From NCBI GenBank assembly GCA_947068385.1, contig CAMTBF010000023.1:1-15751 (forward strand): a stretch of 15,751 nt of DNA, read 5' to 3'. A program made the translations under genes and the position numbers. The notes under the pieces are model-generated. The model was given only the letters and a program-made list of their open reading frames with translations, searched no databases and had not been told where the DNA came from. The stretch comes from an uncultured Lachnospiraceae bacterium (lineage in GTDB: Bacteria; Bacillota; Clostridia; Lachnospirales; Lachnospiraceae). Positions 6,758-14,788 of this stretch are shown piece by piece (the stretch's first letter is position 1; each line of letters begins with the position of its first letter).

Positions 6758-7054
6758 ATGGCAAATATCATAAGCGATGAGACCATAGAATACGTGGGGA
6801 TCCTGGCCAAGCTCTCGCTCTCCGAGGAGGAGCGGGAACAGGCGAAGAAGGACATGGGCAGGATGCTGGACTATATCGACAAGCTCAATGAGCTGGACAC
6901 CACAGGGGTGGAGCCCATGTCCCATGCCTTCGCAGTGGAGAACGTGTTCCGGGAAGACGAGGTCACAGGCGGCGACGGCAGCGAAGAGATGCTGCGCAAT
7001 GCCCCCGCCAGGAAGGGCGACATGTTCGCGGTGCCCAATGTCATGTCCCATTGA
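6758..7054 (+). CDS. gatC: Asp/Glu-tRNA amidotransferase subunit C
   Basis: GatC is the small subunit that wraps around GatA and stabilises the GatCAB complex. The 98-residue length is typical. The N-terminal half has the family pattern: YVGILAKLSLSEEE, then a helix and MLDYIDKLNELDT, followed by GVEPMSHAF and REDEV. ATG 6758 is preceded by AAAAGGA at about 6745-6751. It starts 88 bases after aspS, in a noticeably A/T-richer gap without a terminator, and 28 bases before gatA, so all four genes probably share one transcript. Confidence 0.95.
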   Translation: MANIISDETIEYVGILAKLSLSEEEREQAKKDMGRMLDYIDKLNELDTTGVEPMSHAFAVENVFREDEVTGGDGSEEMLRNAPARKGDMFAVPNVMSH

Positions 7055-7082
7055 CGGATCAAGGCAGGAAACGAGGTGGATT

Positions 7083-8612
7083 ATGGAACTTTTAACTCTT
7101 TCAGCAGTGGAGCTGGGAGCCGCCATCCAGGCGGGAAAGGCCACGGCCGTGGAGGCCATGGAGGCGGTCCTTCGCCGGATAGAGGAGAGGGAGGACGCGC
7201 TGCACTGCTACATTACGATTGATAAGGAAAAGGCCCTGGAGCGGGCCGTGGAAGCCCAGCGGCGCATCCAGGCGGGGGAGCTGGCAGGCCCCCTGGCGGG
7301 AGTCCCCATGGCCGTCAAGGACAATCTGTGCACGGCGGGGATGCCGACCACCTGCGCCTCCCGGATGCTGGGGAATTTCGTTCCCACCTATACGGCGGAG
7401 GCGCTCCGGAACCTGGAGCGGGCCGGGGCGGTGGTCATCGGCAAGACCAACATGGACGAATTCGCCATGGGCTCCACCACGGAGACCTCGGCCTACGGCG
7501 CCACCCGCAACCCGCGGAATACGGAGCATGTGCCCGGGGGCTCCTCCGGCGGCTCCGCGGCGGCAGTGGCGGCGGGGGAGTGCTTCTTCGCATTAGGCTC
7601 CGACACCGGCGGCTCCATCAGGCAGCCCGCCTCCCACTGCGGCGTGGTGGGCATGAAGCCCACCTACGGCACCGTGTCCCGTTTTGGCCTGGTGGCCTAC
7701 GGCTCCTCCCTGGATCAGATAGGGCCCCTGGGCCGGACGGTGGAGGACTGCGCGGCGGCGCTGGAGATACTTGCGGGAGCGGGGCCGCGCGCGGGGCAGG
7801 GGGAAGCCGCTTCCCGGGACATGTCCGGGGAGGCCGGAAGGAGCCCCGAAAGCATCGTGCCGGACAGAAGGGACTCCACCTATCTCTACAGGAAGGACAC
7901 CGACTTCACCTCCGCCCTGAAAAAGGATGTGGCGGGCATGCGGATCGGCATCCCCAGGGACTATTTCGGCCCCGGGCTTTCGGAGGAGGTGCGGCACAGC
8001 GTCATGGCGGCGGCGGAGCTTCTTCGCGGGAAGGGCGCTCTGGTGGAGGAGTTCGACTTGAGCCTGGTGGAATACGCCATCCCCGCCTACTATACCATCG
8101 CCGCGGCGGAGGCCAGCTCCAACCTGGAGCGCTTCGACGGCATCAAGTACGGCTACCGGGCCACAGGCGTGGAGGAGCTGCACCAGATGTACAAGCAGAC
8201 CCGCTCCGAAGGCTTCGGCCCGGAGGTGAAGCGCCGCATCATGCTGGGCAGCTTCGTATTAAGCTCCGGCTATTATGATGCCTATTACCTGAAAGCCCTG
8301 CGGGTGAAGGCCATGATAAAAAAGGCCTTCGATGATGCCTTTGTTAGGTATGACTGCATCCTGGGGCCTGTAGCGCCCACCACCGCGCCCAGGCTGGGTG
8401 AGAGCCTGGACGACCCGCTGAAGATGTACCTGGGGGACATCTACACCATATCCGTGAACCTGGCGGGGCTGCCCGCCATCAGCGTCCCCTGCGGCGAGGA
8501 CGGGAATGGCCTGCCCATCGGCCTGCAGCTGATCGGCGACTGCTTCCAGGAGGAGAAGATACTGCGGGCGGCGTACAGCTATGAGCAGTTCAGAAAGGAA
8601 GGACAGGGGTGA
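7083..8612 (+). CDS. gatA: Asp/Glu-tRNA amidotransferase subunit A (glutamine amidase)
   Basis: GatA releases ammonia from glutamine and passes it to GatB. The 509-residue protein has the amidase-signature triad at the exact positions known for Staphylococcus aureus GatA: Lys79 (MAVKDN), Ser154 (PGGSSGGS) and nucleophile Ser178 (SDTGGSIRQPAS). I start it at ATG 7083, preceded by GAGGTGG; the frame is open further upstream but overlaps gatC and does not look like protein there. It is about 25 residues longer than usual because of a low-complexity insert at about residues 233-262, between the LEILAG and DSTY segments. It sits 45 bases before gatB. Confidence 0.96.
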   Translation: MELLTLSAVELGAAIQAGKATAVEAMEAVLRRIEEREDALHCYITIDKEKALERAVEAQRRIQAGELAGPLAGVPMAVKDNLCTAGMPTTCASRMLGNFVPTYTAEALRNLERAGAVVIGKTNMDEFAMGSTTETSAYGATRNPRNTEHVPGGSSGGSAAAVAAGECFFALGSDTGGSIRQPASHCGVVGMKPTYGTVSRFGLVAYGSSLDQIGPLGRTVEDCAAALEILAGAGPRAGQGEAASRDMSGEAGRSPESIVPDRRDSTYLYRKDTDFTSALKKDVAGMRIGIPRDYFGPGLSEEVRHSVMAAAELLRGKGALVEEFDLSLVEYAIPAYYTIAAAEASSNLERFDGIKYGYRATGVEELHQMYKQTRSEGFGPEVKRRIMLGSFVLSSGYYDAYYLKALRVKAMIKKAFDDAFVRYDCILGPVAPTTAPRLGESLDDPLKMYLGDIYTISVNLAGLPAISVPCGEDGNGLPIGLQLIGDCFQEEKILRAAYSYEQFRKEGQG

Positions 8613-8657
8613 GGCACCAGACAGACGGCTGCTGAACCGGAAGAAGGAGGGACGGCA

Positions 8658-10118
8658 ATGGAGAAAGATTACGAAACTGTCATCGGCCTGGAGGTACATG
8701 TGGAGCTTGCCACCAGGACCAAGATTTTCTGCGGATGCTCCACGGCGTTCGGCGGCAGGCCCAATTCCCACACCTGCCCGGTGTGCACGGGCATGCCCGG
8801 CTCCCTGCCGGTGCTCAACCGGAAAGTGCTGGAGCACGCGGTGGCGGTGGGGCTGGCCACCAACTGCCGGATCACAAGATGCTGCAAGTTCGACAGGAAG
8901 AACTACTTTTACCCCGACAACCCCCAGAACTACCAGATCTCCCAGCTCTACCTCCCCATCTGCCGGGACGGCTATGTGGAGATAGACGTGGAGGAGGGAC
9001 TGGAGGGCGAAAGAGCCTCTACGCCCGGAAAGAAGCGCATAGGCATCCATGAGATCCACATGGAGGAGGACGCCGGGAAGCTGATCCATGACGAGTGGGA
9101 GGACTGCACCCTGGTGGACTACAACCGCTCCGGCGTGCCCCTGATCGAAATCGTGTCCGAGCCGGACATGAGGAGCGCGGAGGAGGTCATCGCCTACCTG
9201 GAAAAGCTGCGCCTCATCATCCAATACCTGGGAGCCAGCGACTGCAAGCTCCAGGAGGGCTCCATGCGGGCGGACGTGAACCTGTCCGTCCGGGAGGTGG
9301 GTTCGGCCCATTACGGCACCCGCACCGAGATGAAGAACCTGAACTCCTTCCACGCCATAGCCAGGGCCATAGAGGGAGAGAGGAACCGCCAGATAGACCT
9401 GCTGGAATCCGGGAGAGCCGTGGTGCAGGAGACCAGGCGCTGGGACGATTTGAAAGGGACATCCTACGCCATGCGCTCCAAGGAGGACGCCCAGGACTAC
9501 CGCTACTTCCCGGATCCCGACCTGGTGCCCGTGAGCATCGATGACGCCTTCCTGGAGGAGATCCGCGCCAGACAGCCGGAATTCCGCACGGAAAAGATGG
9601 CCCGCTACAGGACTGAGTACGACATTCCAGACTACGACATTGAAATCATCACCGGCTCCAAGCATATGGCGGACATCTTCGAGGCCACCGTGGCCCTGGG
9701 GGCCCAGCCCAAAAAGGTGTCCAACTGGCTCATGGTGGAGACCCTGCGGCTGTTAAAAGAGAGGGAGCTGGATCCGGAGGACATCCGCTTCTCCCCGGAG
9801 CACCTGGCAAAGCTCATCACCCTGGCCGAGAGCAAGGCCGTCAACTCCACCGTGGCCAAGGAGGTCTTTGAGCTGATGTTCGAGCAGGACATAGACCCGG
9901 AGGCGTATGTGGAGGAGAAGGGGCTGAAGATGGTCAGCGACACGGATGCCCTGCGCAGGGTGGTGGAGGAGGTCATCGCCGCCAACCCCAAGTCCGTCCA
10001 GGACTACCGGGGCGGAAAGGACAGGGCCATAGGCTTCCTGGTGGGCCAGACCATGAAGGCCATGAAGGGCAAGGCGGATCCGGTCACCGTGGACGCGCTG
10101 TTGCGGGAGCTGCTGTGA
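8658..10118 (+). CDS. gatB: Asp/Glu-tRNA amidotransferase subunit B
   Basis: GatB binds the mischarged Asp-tRNA(Asn) or Glu-tRNA(Gln), activates the side chain with ATP and adds ammonia. The 486-residue protein begins with the family's YETVIGLEVHVELATRTKIF. It has zinc-type cysteines in CGCS and HTCPVCTG (about residues 28-50), the catalytic-domain segments KNYFYPDNPQNYQISQ and HMEEDAGK, and a C-terminal GatB/YqeY tail domain that contacts tRNA (from about 330 to the end, with GFLVGQTMKAMKGKADP). AAGGAGG at 8644-8650 fixes the start. It is the last gene of the operon; a strong terminator follows within six bases of the stop. Confidence 0.97.
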   Translation: MEKDYETVIGLEVHVELATRTKIFCGCSTAFGGRPNSHTCPVCTGMPGSLPVLNRKVLEHAVAVGLATNCRITRCCKFDRKNYFYPDNPQNYQISQLYLPICRDGYVEIDVEEGLEGERASTPGKKRIGIHEIHMEEDAGKLIHDEWEDCTLVDYNRSGVPLIEIVSEPDMRSAEEVIAYLEKLRLIIQYLGASDCKLQEGSMRADVNLSVREVGSAHYGTRTEMKNLNSFHAIARAIEGERNRQIDLLESGRAVVQETRRWDDLKGTSYAMRSKEDAQDYRYFPDPDLVPVSIDDAFLEEIRARQPEFRTEKMARYRTEYDIPDYDIEIITGSKHMADIFEATVALGAQPKKVSNWLMVETLRLLKERELDPEDIRFSPEHLAKLITLAESKAVNSTVAKEVFELMFEQDIDPEAYVEEKGLKMVSDTDALRRVVEEVIAANPKSVQDYRGGKDRAIGFLVGQTMKAMKGKADPVTVDALLRELL

Positions 10119-10123
10119 GGGGG

Positions 10124-10167
10124 GACAGAAAAAAGGACAGCTGGTTTGAGCTGTCCTTTTTTCTGTC
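10124..10167. terminator. Bidirectional terminator between gatB and the convergent gene
   Basis: GACAGAAAAAAGGACAGCT (10124-10142) and its exact reverse complement (10149-10167) form a perfect 19-bp stem with a 6-base loop GGTTTG. The A6 and T6 runs within the arms give a U tract on either strand, so it can end both the plus-strand gatCAB transcript and the minus-strand transcript arriving from 10196. Confidence 0.92.
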
Positions 10168-10195
10168 TTCGGGGGGTAGCCGCATGGCCAAAGGG

Positions 10196-10948
10196 CTACT
10201 GCAGCAGGAAATCCACATACTGGGACACTGTCTCCAGATGGGGGCTGGTGGCGGGCACTGCCAGGATGCCCTCCCCGCCCAGGAAGACGTAGGTCTCGTT
10301 CAGAACCTTTGCCTCACCCAGGCAGATGCCTACGGGGACGGGCTGCTCCATGGCTTCCGGCTTTCTGGGATCCGGGTGCTCCGGCATGGCATTGGAGTCA
10401 TAATCCGGATCCATCTGGGCCTCGCTGATAGCGTCCGCCACAGCCTGGTCCATATAGAAGAAATAGGGCTCATATGCCTCCAGCTGCTGGGCCGTGAGCA
10501 CCTCCCTGAGGTCGTAGAAGGTTTCGCTGTAGGCGTACTGCTCTATGACGGCCTCGTCCGACAGGAGGGCATCGATCTCCCCCGCCGCCACCAGCACCAT
10601 CAGCTTCTGGAGGGAGGCGGCGGTGTTCTGATCCGTGGAGGTGTAATCTATCTGCATGCTAGAATCGGCCATGACATCGAACTCCTCTGTGTCGATGCCC
10701 GCGTATTCGGCGAAGGAGGCCAGGTACTCCTCCCCGGTGCCGATGTCGAAGGCGTTGACCAGGGAGACGGAGAAGGCCATCTCCTTCCTGGTCGCCATAT
10801 TGTAGATCATGGAGCCGGCGAAGACGACAATCGCCACCGCCGCCACCACATGCCATTTATAGTAGTCGAGGAAATATCGGAACTTCTGTTTCGGGGTACC
10901 GTGCTTCAGCGCTTCCCGCTCTTCTCTGAATTCATCCATTACCGGCAT
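10196..10948 (-). CDS. Membrane-anchored protein of unknown function
   Basis: I do not recognise a named family. I start it at 10948 (250 residues, MPVMDEFREERE), because AGGAAAGGTGG lies about 7 bases upstream; an in-frame ATG at 10981 lacks such a site. A charged cytoplasmic N-terminus with KQKFRYFLDYYKWH is followed by one helix, about residues 31-50 (VVAAVAIVVFAGSMIYN). The rest is acidic, D/E-rich and probably outside the membrane. There is no lipobox cysteine. The outer part (NAFDIGTGEEYLASFAEYAG, LVAAGEIDALLSDEAVIEQYA) vaguely recalls a substrate-binding-protein fold, but that is only an impression. It is monocistronic with its own promoter and ends at the shared terminator. Confidence 0.85.
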   Translation of the reverse strand: MPVMDEFREEREALKHGTPKQKFRYFLDYYKWHVVAAVAIVVFAGSMIYNMATRKEMAFSVSLVNAFDIGTGEEYLASFAEYAGIDTEEFDVMADSSMQIDYTSTDQNTAASLQKLMVLVAAGEIDALLSDEAVIEQYAYSETFYDLREVLTAQQLEAYEPYFFYMDQAVADAISEAQMDPDYDSNAMPEHPDPRKPEAMEQPVPVGICLGEAKVLNETYVFLGGEGILAVPATSPHLETVSQYVDFLLQ

Positions 10949-11007
10949 GGCTAGTCCACCTTTCCTGTGCGCAGGCGTCATCGCGGCGCCTGTATTTTAC
11001 CCTTCAA

Positions 11008-11037
11008 ATCATAATACTTTCCATGCGGGATTGTCAA
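11008..11037 (-). promoter_or_regulatory. Promoter of the membrane-anchored protein gene
   Basis: On the minus strand TTGACA (11037-11032) and TATGAT (11013-11008) are 18 bases apart. The predicted start is near 11000, about 50 bases before the ATG at 10948. Confidence 0.7.
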
Positions 11038-11109
11038 TGCATCTATTGTTACAAGATTCTAAAAAAAGGATAAAAAAGCGCCTTGATGAAAAACTGCCGT
11101 GAAACTGTC

Positions 11110-11138
11110 TTGCAAGTTAGCGGAAGATAGTTTATTAT
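11110..11138 (+). promoter_or_regulatory. Promoter of the small membrane protein gene
   Basis: TTGCAA (11110-11115) and TATTAT (11133-11138) are 17 bases apart. The predicted start is near 11145, leaving a leader of about 45 bases before the ATG at 11191. The region 11038-11109 holds only A/T-rich sequence with no gene I can support. Confidence 0.6.
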
Positions 11139-11190
11139 GATAAATAGGAATTGGCACCAGAAAATCAAGACAAAGGAAGGACGATGTAAA

Positions 11191-11700
11191 ATGAGTGACG
11201 CTTATGTGGAATGTTTGGTAAAGGCGAAGCCCTCCGTATTGGGCAAGATAGGCGGTTTCGTGCTGACCGCGCTGACGGTGGTCTGCGTGCTGGCCATATT
11301 CGTGCTGCCGCCCCTGATGCTGTTCGCCTTCATCGGCGCGATCCTGTTCGGGGTGGGGGCCTATTTCGTGAAGATGTTCACGGATCTGGAATACGAGTAC
11401 CTTTACCTGGACAAGGAGCTGGTGGTGGACAAGATCATGAACAAGACCAGGCGCAAGAGGGTGGCCACGTACCAGCTGGACAGGATAGAGATCCTGGCTC
11501 CCATCAAGAGCTACCACCTGGACAATTTCAGGAACCGCAACGTGAACAAGCAGAAGGACTACAGCATCGGCGAGGAGCTGCAGCCGGACAAGCGCTACCT
11601 GATGTTCTACGAGGGCGGCGAGAAGATCACGCTCAGCCCCTCCGAGGAGATGATCAAGCTCATGAAAAATGTGGCCCCCAGAAAGGTTTTTTCCGATTAA
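11191..11700 (+). CDS. Small membrane protein of unknown function (resembles DUF6106-type proteins)
   Basis: The protein is 169 residues from ATG 11191 (MSDAYVECLV), preceded by AAAGGAAGG at 11172-11180. An upstream in-frame ATG at 11137 falls within the -10 box and is not credible. Two hydrophobic segments at about residues 17-38 and 39-60 form a helical hairpin with a short Pro-Pro turn. A soluble C-terminal domain follows with EYEYLYLDKELVVDKIMNKTRR, resembling bacterial PH-like small domains and reminiscent of the DUF6106 family seen in Lachnospiraceae. That family name is from memory. It is monocistronic: its own promoter precedes it and the guaB promoter starts six bases after its stop. 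The function is unknown. Confidence 0.85.
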   Translation: MSDAYVECLVKAKPSVLGKIGGFVLTALTVVCVLAIFVLPPLMLFAFIGAILFGVGAYFVKMFTDLEYEYLYLDKELVVDKIMNKTRRKRVATYQLDRIEILAPIKSYHLDNFRNRNVNKQKDYSIGEELQPDKRYLMFYEGGEKITLSPSEEMIKLMKNVAPRKVFSD

Positions 11701-11705
11701 GCTTA

Positions 11706-11734
11706 TTGACATCCGTGTGAAATTTTGGTAAACT
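11706..11734 (+). promoter_or_regulatory. guaB promoter
   Basis: TTGACA (11706-11711) is a perfect -35 box. TAAACT (11729-11734), 17 bases later, matches the -10 consensus at four of six positions. The predicted start is near 11741, about 100 bases before the guaB ATG. Confidence 0.65.
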
Positions 11735-11767
11735 CATTTGAATCATAACTGTAGGCTACGGAAGAAA

Positions 11768-11819
11768 GCAGGAGCCCGGGAAGGAGCCGGCAGGCCATGG
11801 CGGTGGCCCGGGCTTTTGC
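11768..11819 (+). promoter_or_regulatory. Hairpin in the guaB leader, possible attenuator
   Basis: AGCCCGGG (11773-11780) pairs exactly with CCCGGGCT (11807-11814). The stem can extend outward through two G-U pairs, A-T and GC to about 13 bp (11768-11780 with 11807-11819). Four T follow the GC-rich part. Lying between the promoter and guaB, it would be in the 5' UTR and could act as a weak terminator or attenuator. I see no purine riboswitch core. Confidence 0.45.
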
Positions 11820-11833
11820 GCAAACGTGAATAG

Positions 11834-13297
<1,464 letters not shown>

Positions 13298-13309
13298 AAA
13301 GTCAAAAAA

Positions 13310-13339
13310 GGGGAATGCCCACGAGGCATTCCCTGTTTT
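13310..13339. terminator. Terminator between guaB and the convergent amidohydrolase gene
   Basis: GGGAATGCC (13311-13319) pairs exactly with GGCATTCCC (13325-13333) around the loop CACGA. TGTTTT follows on the plus strand, and CAAAAAAG precedes the stem, giving a U run on the minus strand. It probably serves both converging transcripts. Confidence 0.85.
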
Positions 13340-13351
13340 AAACGGAGATTT

Positions 13352-14635
13352 CTACAGGAACTTATCCAGCTCCGCCTCCACCTGGGGCATCTTCTTGACC
13401 TTCGGGTCGCGGTTGACATTCCCTCTGGCCACCACCATGCTGAGGTTCCTTAAGACAGTCAAGTCTTCCAAGGGGTTCCTGGCGCATACGATGAAGTCGG
13501 CGCATTTCCCGGCCTCGATGCTCCCCGTCACGTCCCCGATCCCGGCAATCTCGGCATTGCGCTTCGTGGCCGTATAAAGGGCGAAGGAATTGGACACCCC
13601 GCAGCATTTATGGAAATACTGCAGCTCCCGCCACATGTCGTAATGGGTCACGTAAGGGCATCCAGTATCCGTGCCCAGTCCCACGGGGATGCCGTTTGCC
13701 AGGCACTGCTTGGCGCATTCTATGATGCCGTGAAAGACCACCTCTCCGTTATAGCGTTCCATCTCCGTCACATGGCTGACCTCCGGGTCGAAGAGGGCAT
13801 AGGGCAGCGCCGGGGAGAGGGTGGCCACATGGACGGCCCCTGTCTCCCGGAACAGGCGTAAGATATCCGCGTCCGGCTTCGCGCCGTGCTCGATGGTGTC
13901 CACGCCGTTCTCCAGGGCCACCCGCATCCCCTGGGGGCTCTCCACATGGGCGGCCACCTGAAAGCCCAGCCTGTGGGCCTGGTCGCAGGCGCTCTTCACC
14001 ATGGCGGGCTCCATCCTCAGGACGCCCGGCTCCCCCTTTACCTTGGCATCCAGCACGCCGCCGGTGACCATGAGCTTTATCAGATTCGGCCTGCCTTCGG
14101 CGATCTTCCGGACATATTCCGCAGCCTCTTGCGGCGTAGTGGCCTCATAGGCCAGGGAGCCTGCCATATGGCCGCCCGGCACGGATATGGCCATGTTGGC
14201 CGCCAGGATGCGGGGGCCGGTGGCCTTGCCGGAGAGGATCAGGTCGCGAATCCAGGTGTCATAGCTCTCTATGCCGCCCACGGAGCGGAAGGTGGTGACG
14301 CCGCTGTAAAGCTCCGTGCGGCAGTAGGATTTGTACATGTACTCTATGTATTTGCGGGTCAGGGCGTTGGCGGTGGCCAGCTTCACGCTCTTTTTCGCAT
14401 CCATGGGCTTCCCTGTGGGCTTTCCTCCGGCCGGGATATGGACATGCAGATTGATCAGCCCGGGCATCAGGTACTGCCCGCCCAGGTCGATGACCTCGAA
14501 GCCCTCAAGGGAGCATTCCTTCTCGGGCAGCACTGCCGTTATCCTCTCGCCTTCGGCCAGCACGGCATGGCCGCGCCGTGGGACCATGTTCTCGCTGCCG
14601 TCCAGCAGAACCAGATTTGTAAACGCTTTCTTCAT
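13352..14635 (-). CDS. Metal-dependent amidohydrolase (imidazolonepropionase/prolidase-like)
   Basis: This 427-residue member of the amidohydrolase superfamily starts at 14635 (MKKAFTNLVLLDG), with GGAGG seven bases upstream. The metal ligands of a two-metal site are all visible: His64 and His66 (NLHVHIP), a probable carboxylated Lys187 (IKLMVTGG), His230 (VAAHVES), His250 (TIEHGA) and Asp323 (GLGTDTG). The C-terminal GSIEAGKCADFIVC is the usual composite-domain return strand. Related enzymes hydrolyse Xaa-Pro or N-acyl dipeptides and imidazolones; the substrate here cannot be read from sequence. There is no signal peptide, so it is cytoplasmic. It has its own promoter with an operator-like dyad and ends just before the shared terminator. 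Confidence 0.93.
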   Translation of the reverse strand: MKKAFTNLVLLDGSENMVPRRGHAVLAEGERITAVLPEKECSLEGFEVIDLGGQYLMPGLINLHVHIPAGGKPTGKPMDAKKSVKLATANALTRKYIEYMYKSYCRTELYSGVTTFRSVGGIESYDTWIRDLILSGKATGPRILAANMAISVPGGHMAGSLAYEATTPQEAAEYVRKIAEGRPNLIKLMVTGGVLDAKVKGEPGVLRMEPAMVKSACDQAHRLGFQVAAHVESPQGMRVALENGVDTIEHGAKPDADILRLFRETGAVHVATLSPALPYALFDPEVSHVTEMERYNGEVVFHGIIECAKQCLANGIPVGLGTDTGCPYVTHYDMWRELQYFHKCCGVSNSFALYTATKRNAEIAGIGDVTGSIEAGKCADFIVCARNPLEDLTVLRNLSMVVARGNVNRDPKVKKMPQVEAELDKFL

Positions 14636-14657
14636 ATAGATACCTCCGTGTGAGACT

Positions 14658-14686
14658 ATTATATCCGCTTTCTGGAGAAAGCGCAA
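14658..14686 (-). promoter_or_regulatory. Amidohydrolase promoter with operator-like dyad
   Basis: On the minus strand a perfect TATAAT (14663-14658) lies 17 bases from TTGCGC (14686-14681). The spacer is filled by the exact inverted repeat CGCTTTC-TGGA-GAAAGCG (14666-14683), which also overlaps the -35 box. A bound repressor would block RNA polymerase, and the weak -35 box suggests regulated expression. Confidence 0.65.
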
Positions 14687-14715
14687 TGGAAAAGGCCGGC
14701 GGTGGCAAGAGACAC

Positions 14716-14760
14716 AGACAGCCGGGAGGTGCGGATGATGAACCGCAATCCCGGCTGTCT
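14716..14760 (-). terminator. Hairpin after the flagellin gene
   Basis: AGACAGCCGGGA (14716-14727) pairs exactly with TCCCGGCTGTCT (14749-14760), and an inner TGCGG/CCGCA pair extends the structure. On the minus strand it is followed by GTGTCTCTTG, not a clean T run. It may be a weak terminator or a 3'-end stabiliser of the flagellin mRNA. It starts about 29 bases after the stop. Confidence 0.6.
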
Positions 14761-14788
14761 ACATCAATGTTCTCGGAAGCGCTGCGGC

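Noticed and set aside
6888..7082. A 65-residue upstream extension of gatA overlapping gatC
   Set aside because: The extension is gatC read in another frame (rich in Cys, Pro and Ser), while ATG 7083 starts with normal GatA sequence and puts the triad at K79, S154 and S178.
8259..9665. A 468-codon minus-strand frame opposite gatA and gatB
   Set aside because: It mirrors the codon bias of the plus-strand genes, has no recognisable domains and no good ribosome binding site.
10115..10954. A 279-codon plus-strand frame opposite the membrane-anchored protein
   Set aside because: It begins inside the gatB terminator and runs antisense to a gene with its own promoter, ribosome binding site and membrane helix.
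11184..11189. Start-stop element ATG-TAA just before the small membrane protein gene
   Set aside because: It is too close to the ribosome binding site to be used and is probably chance.
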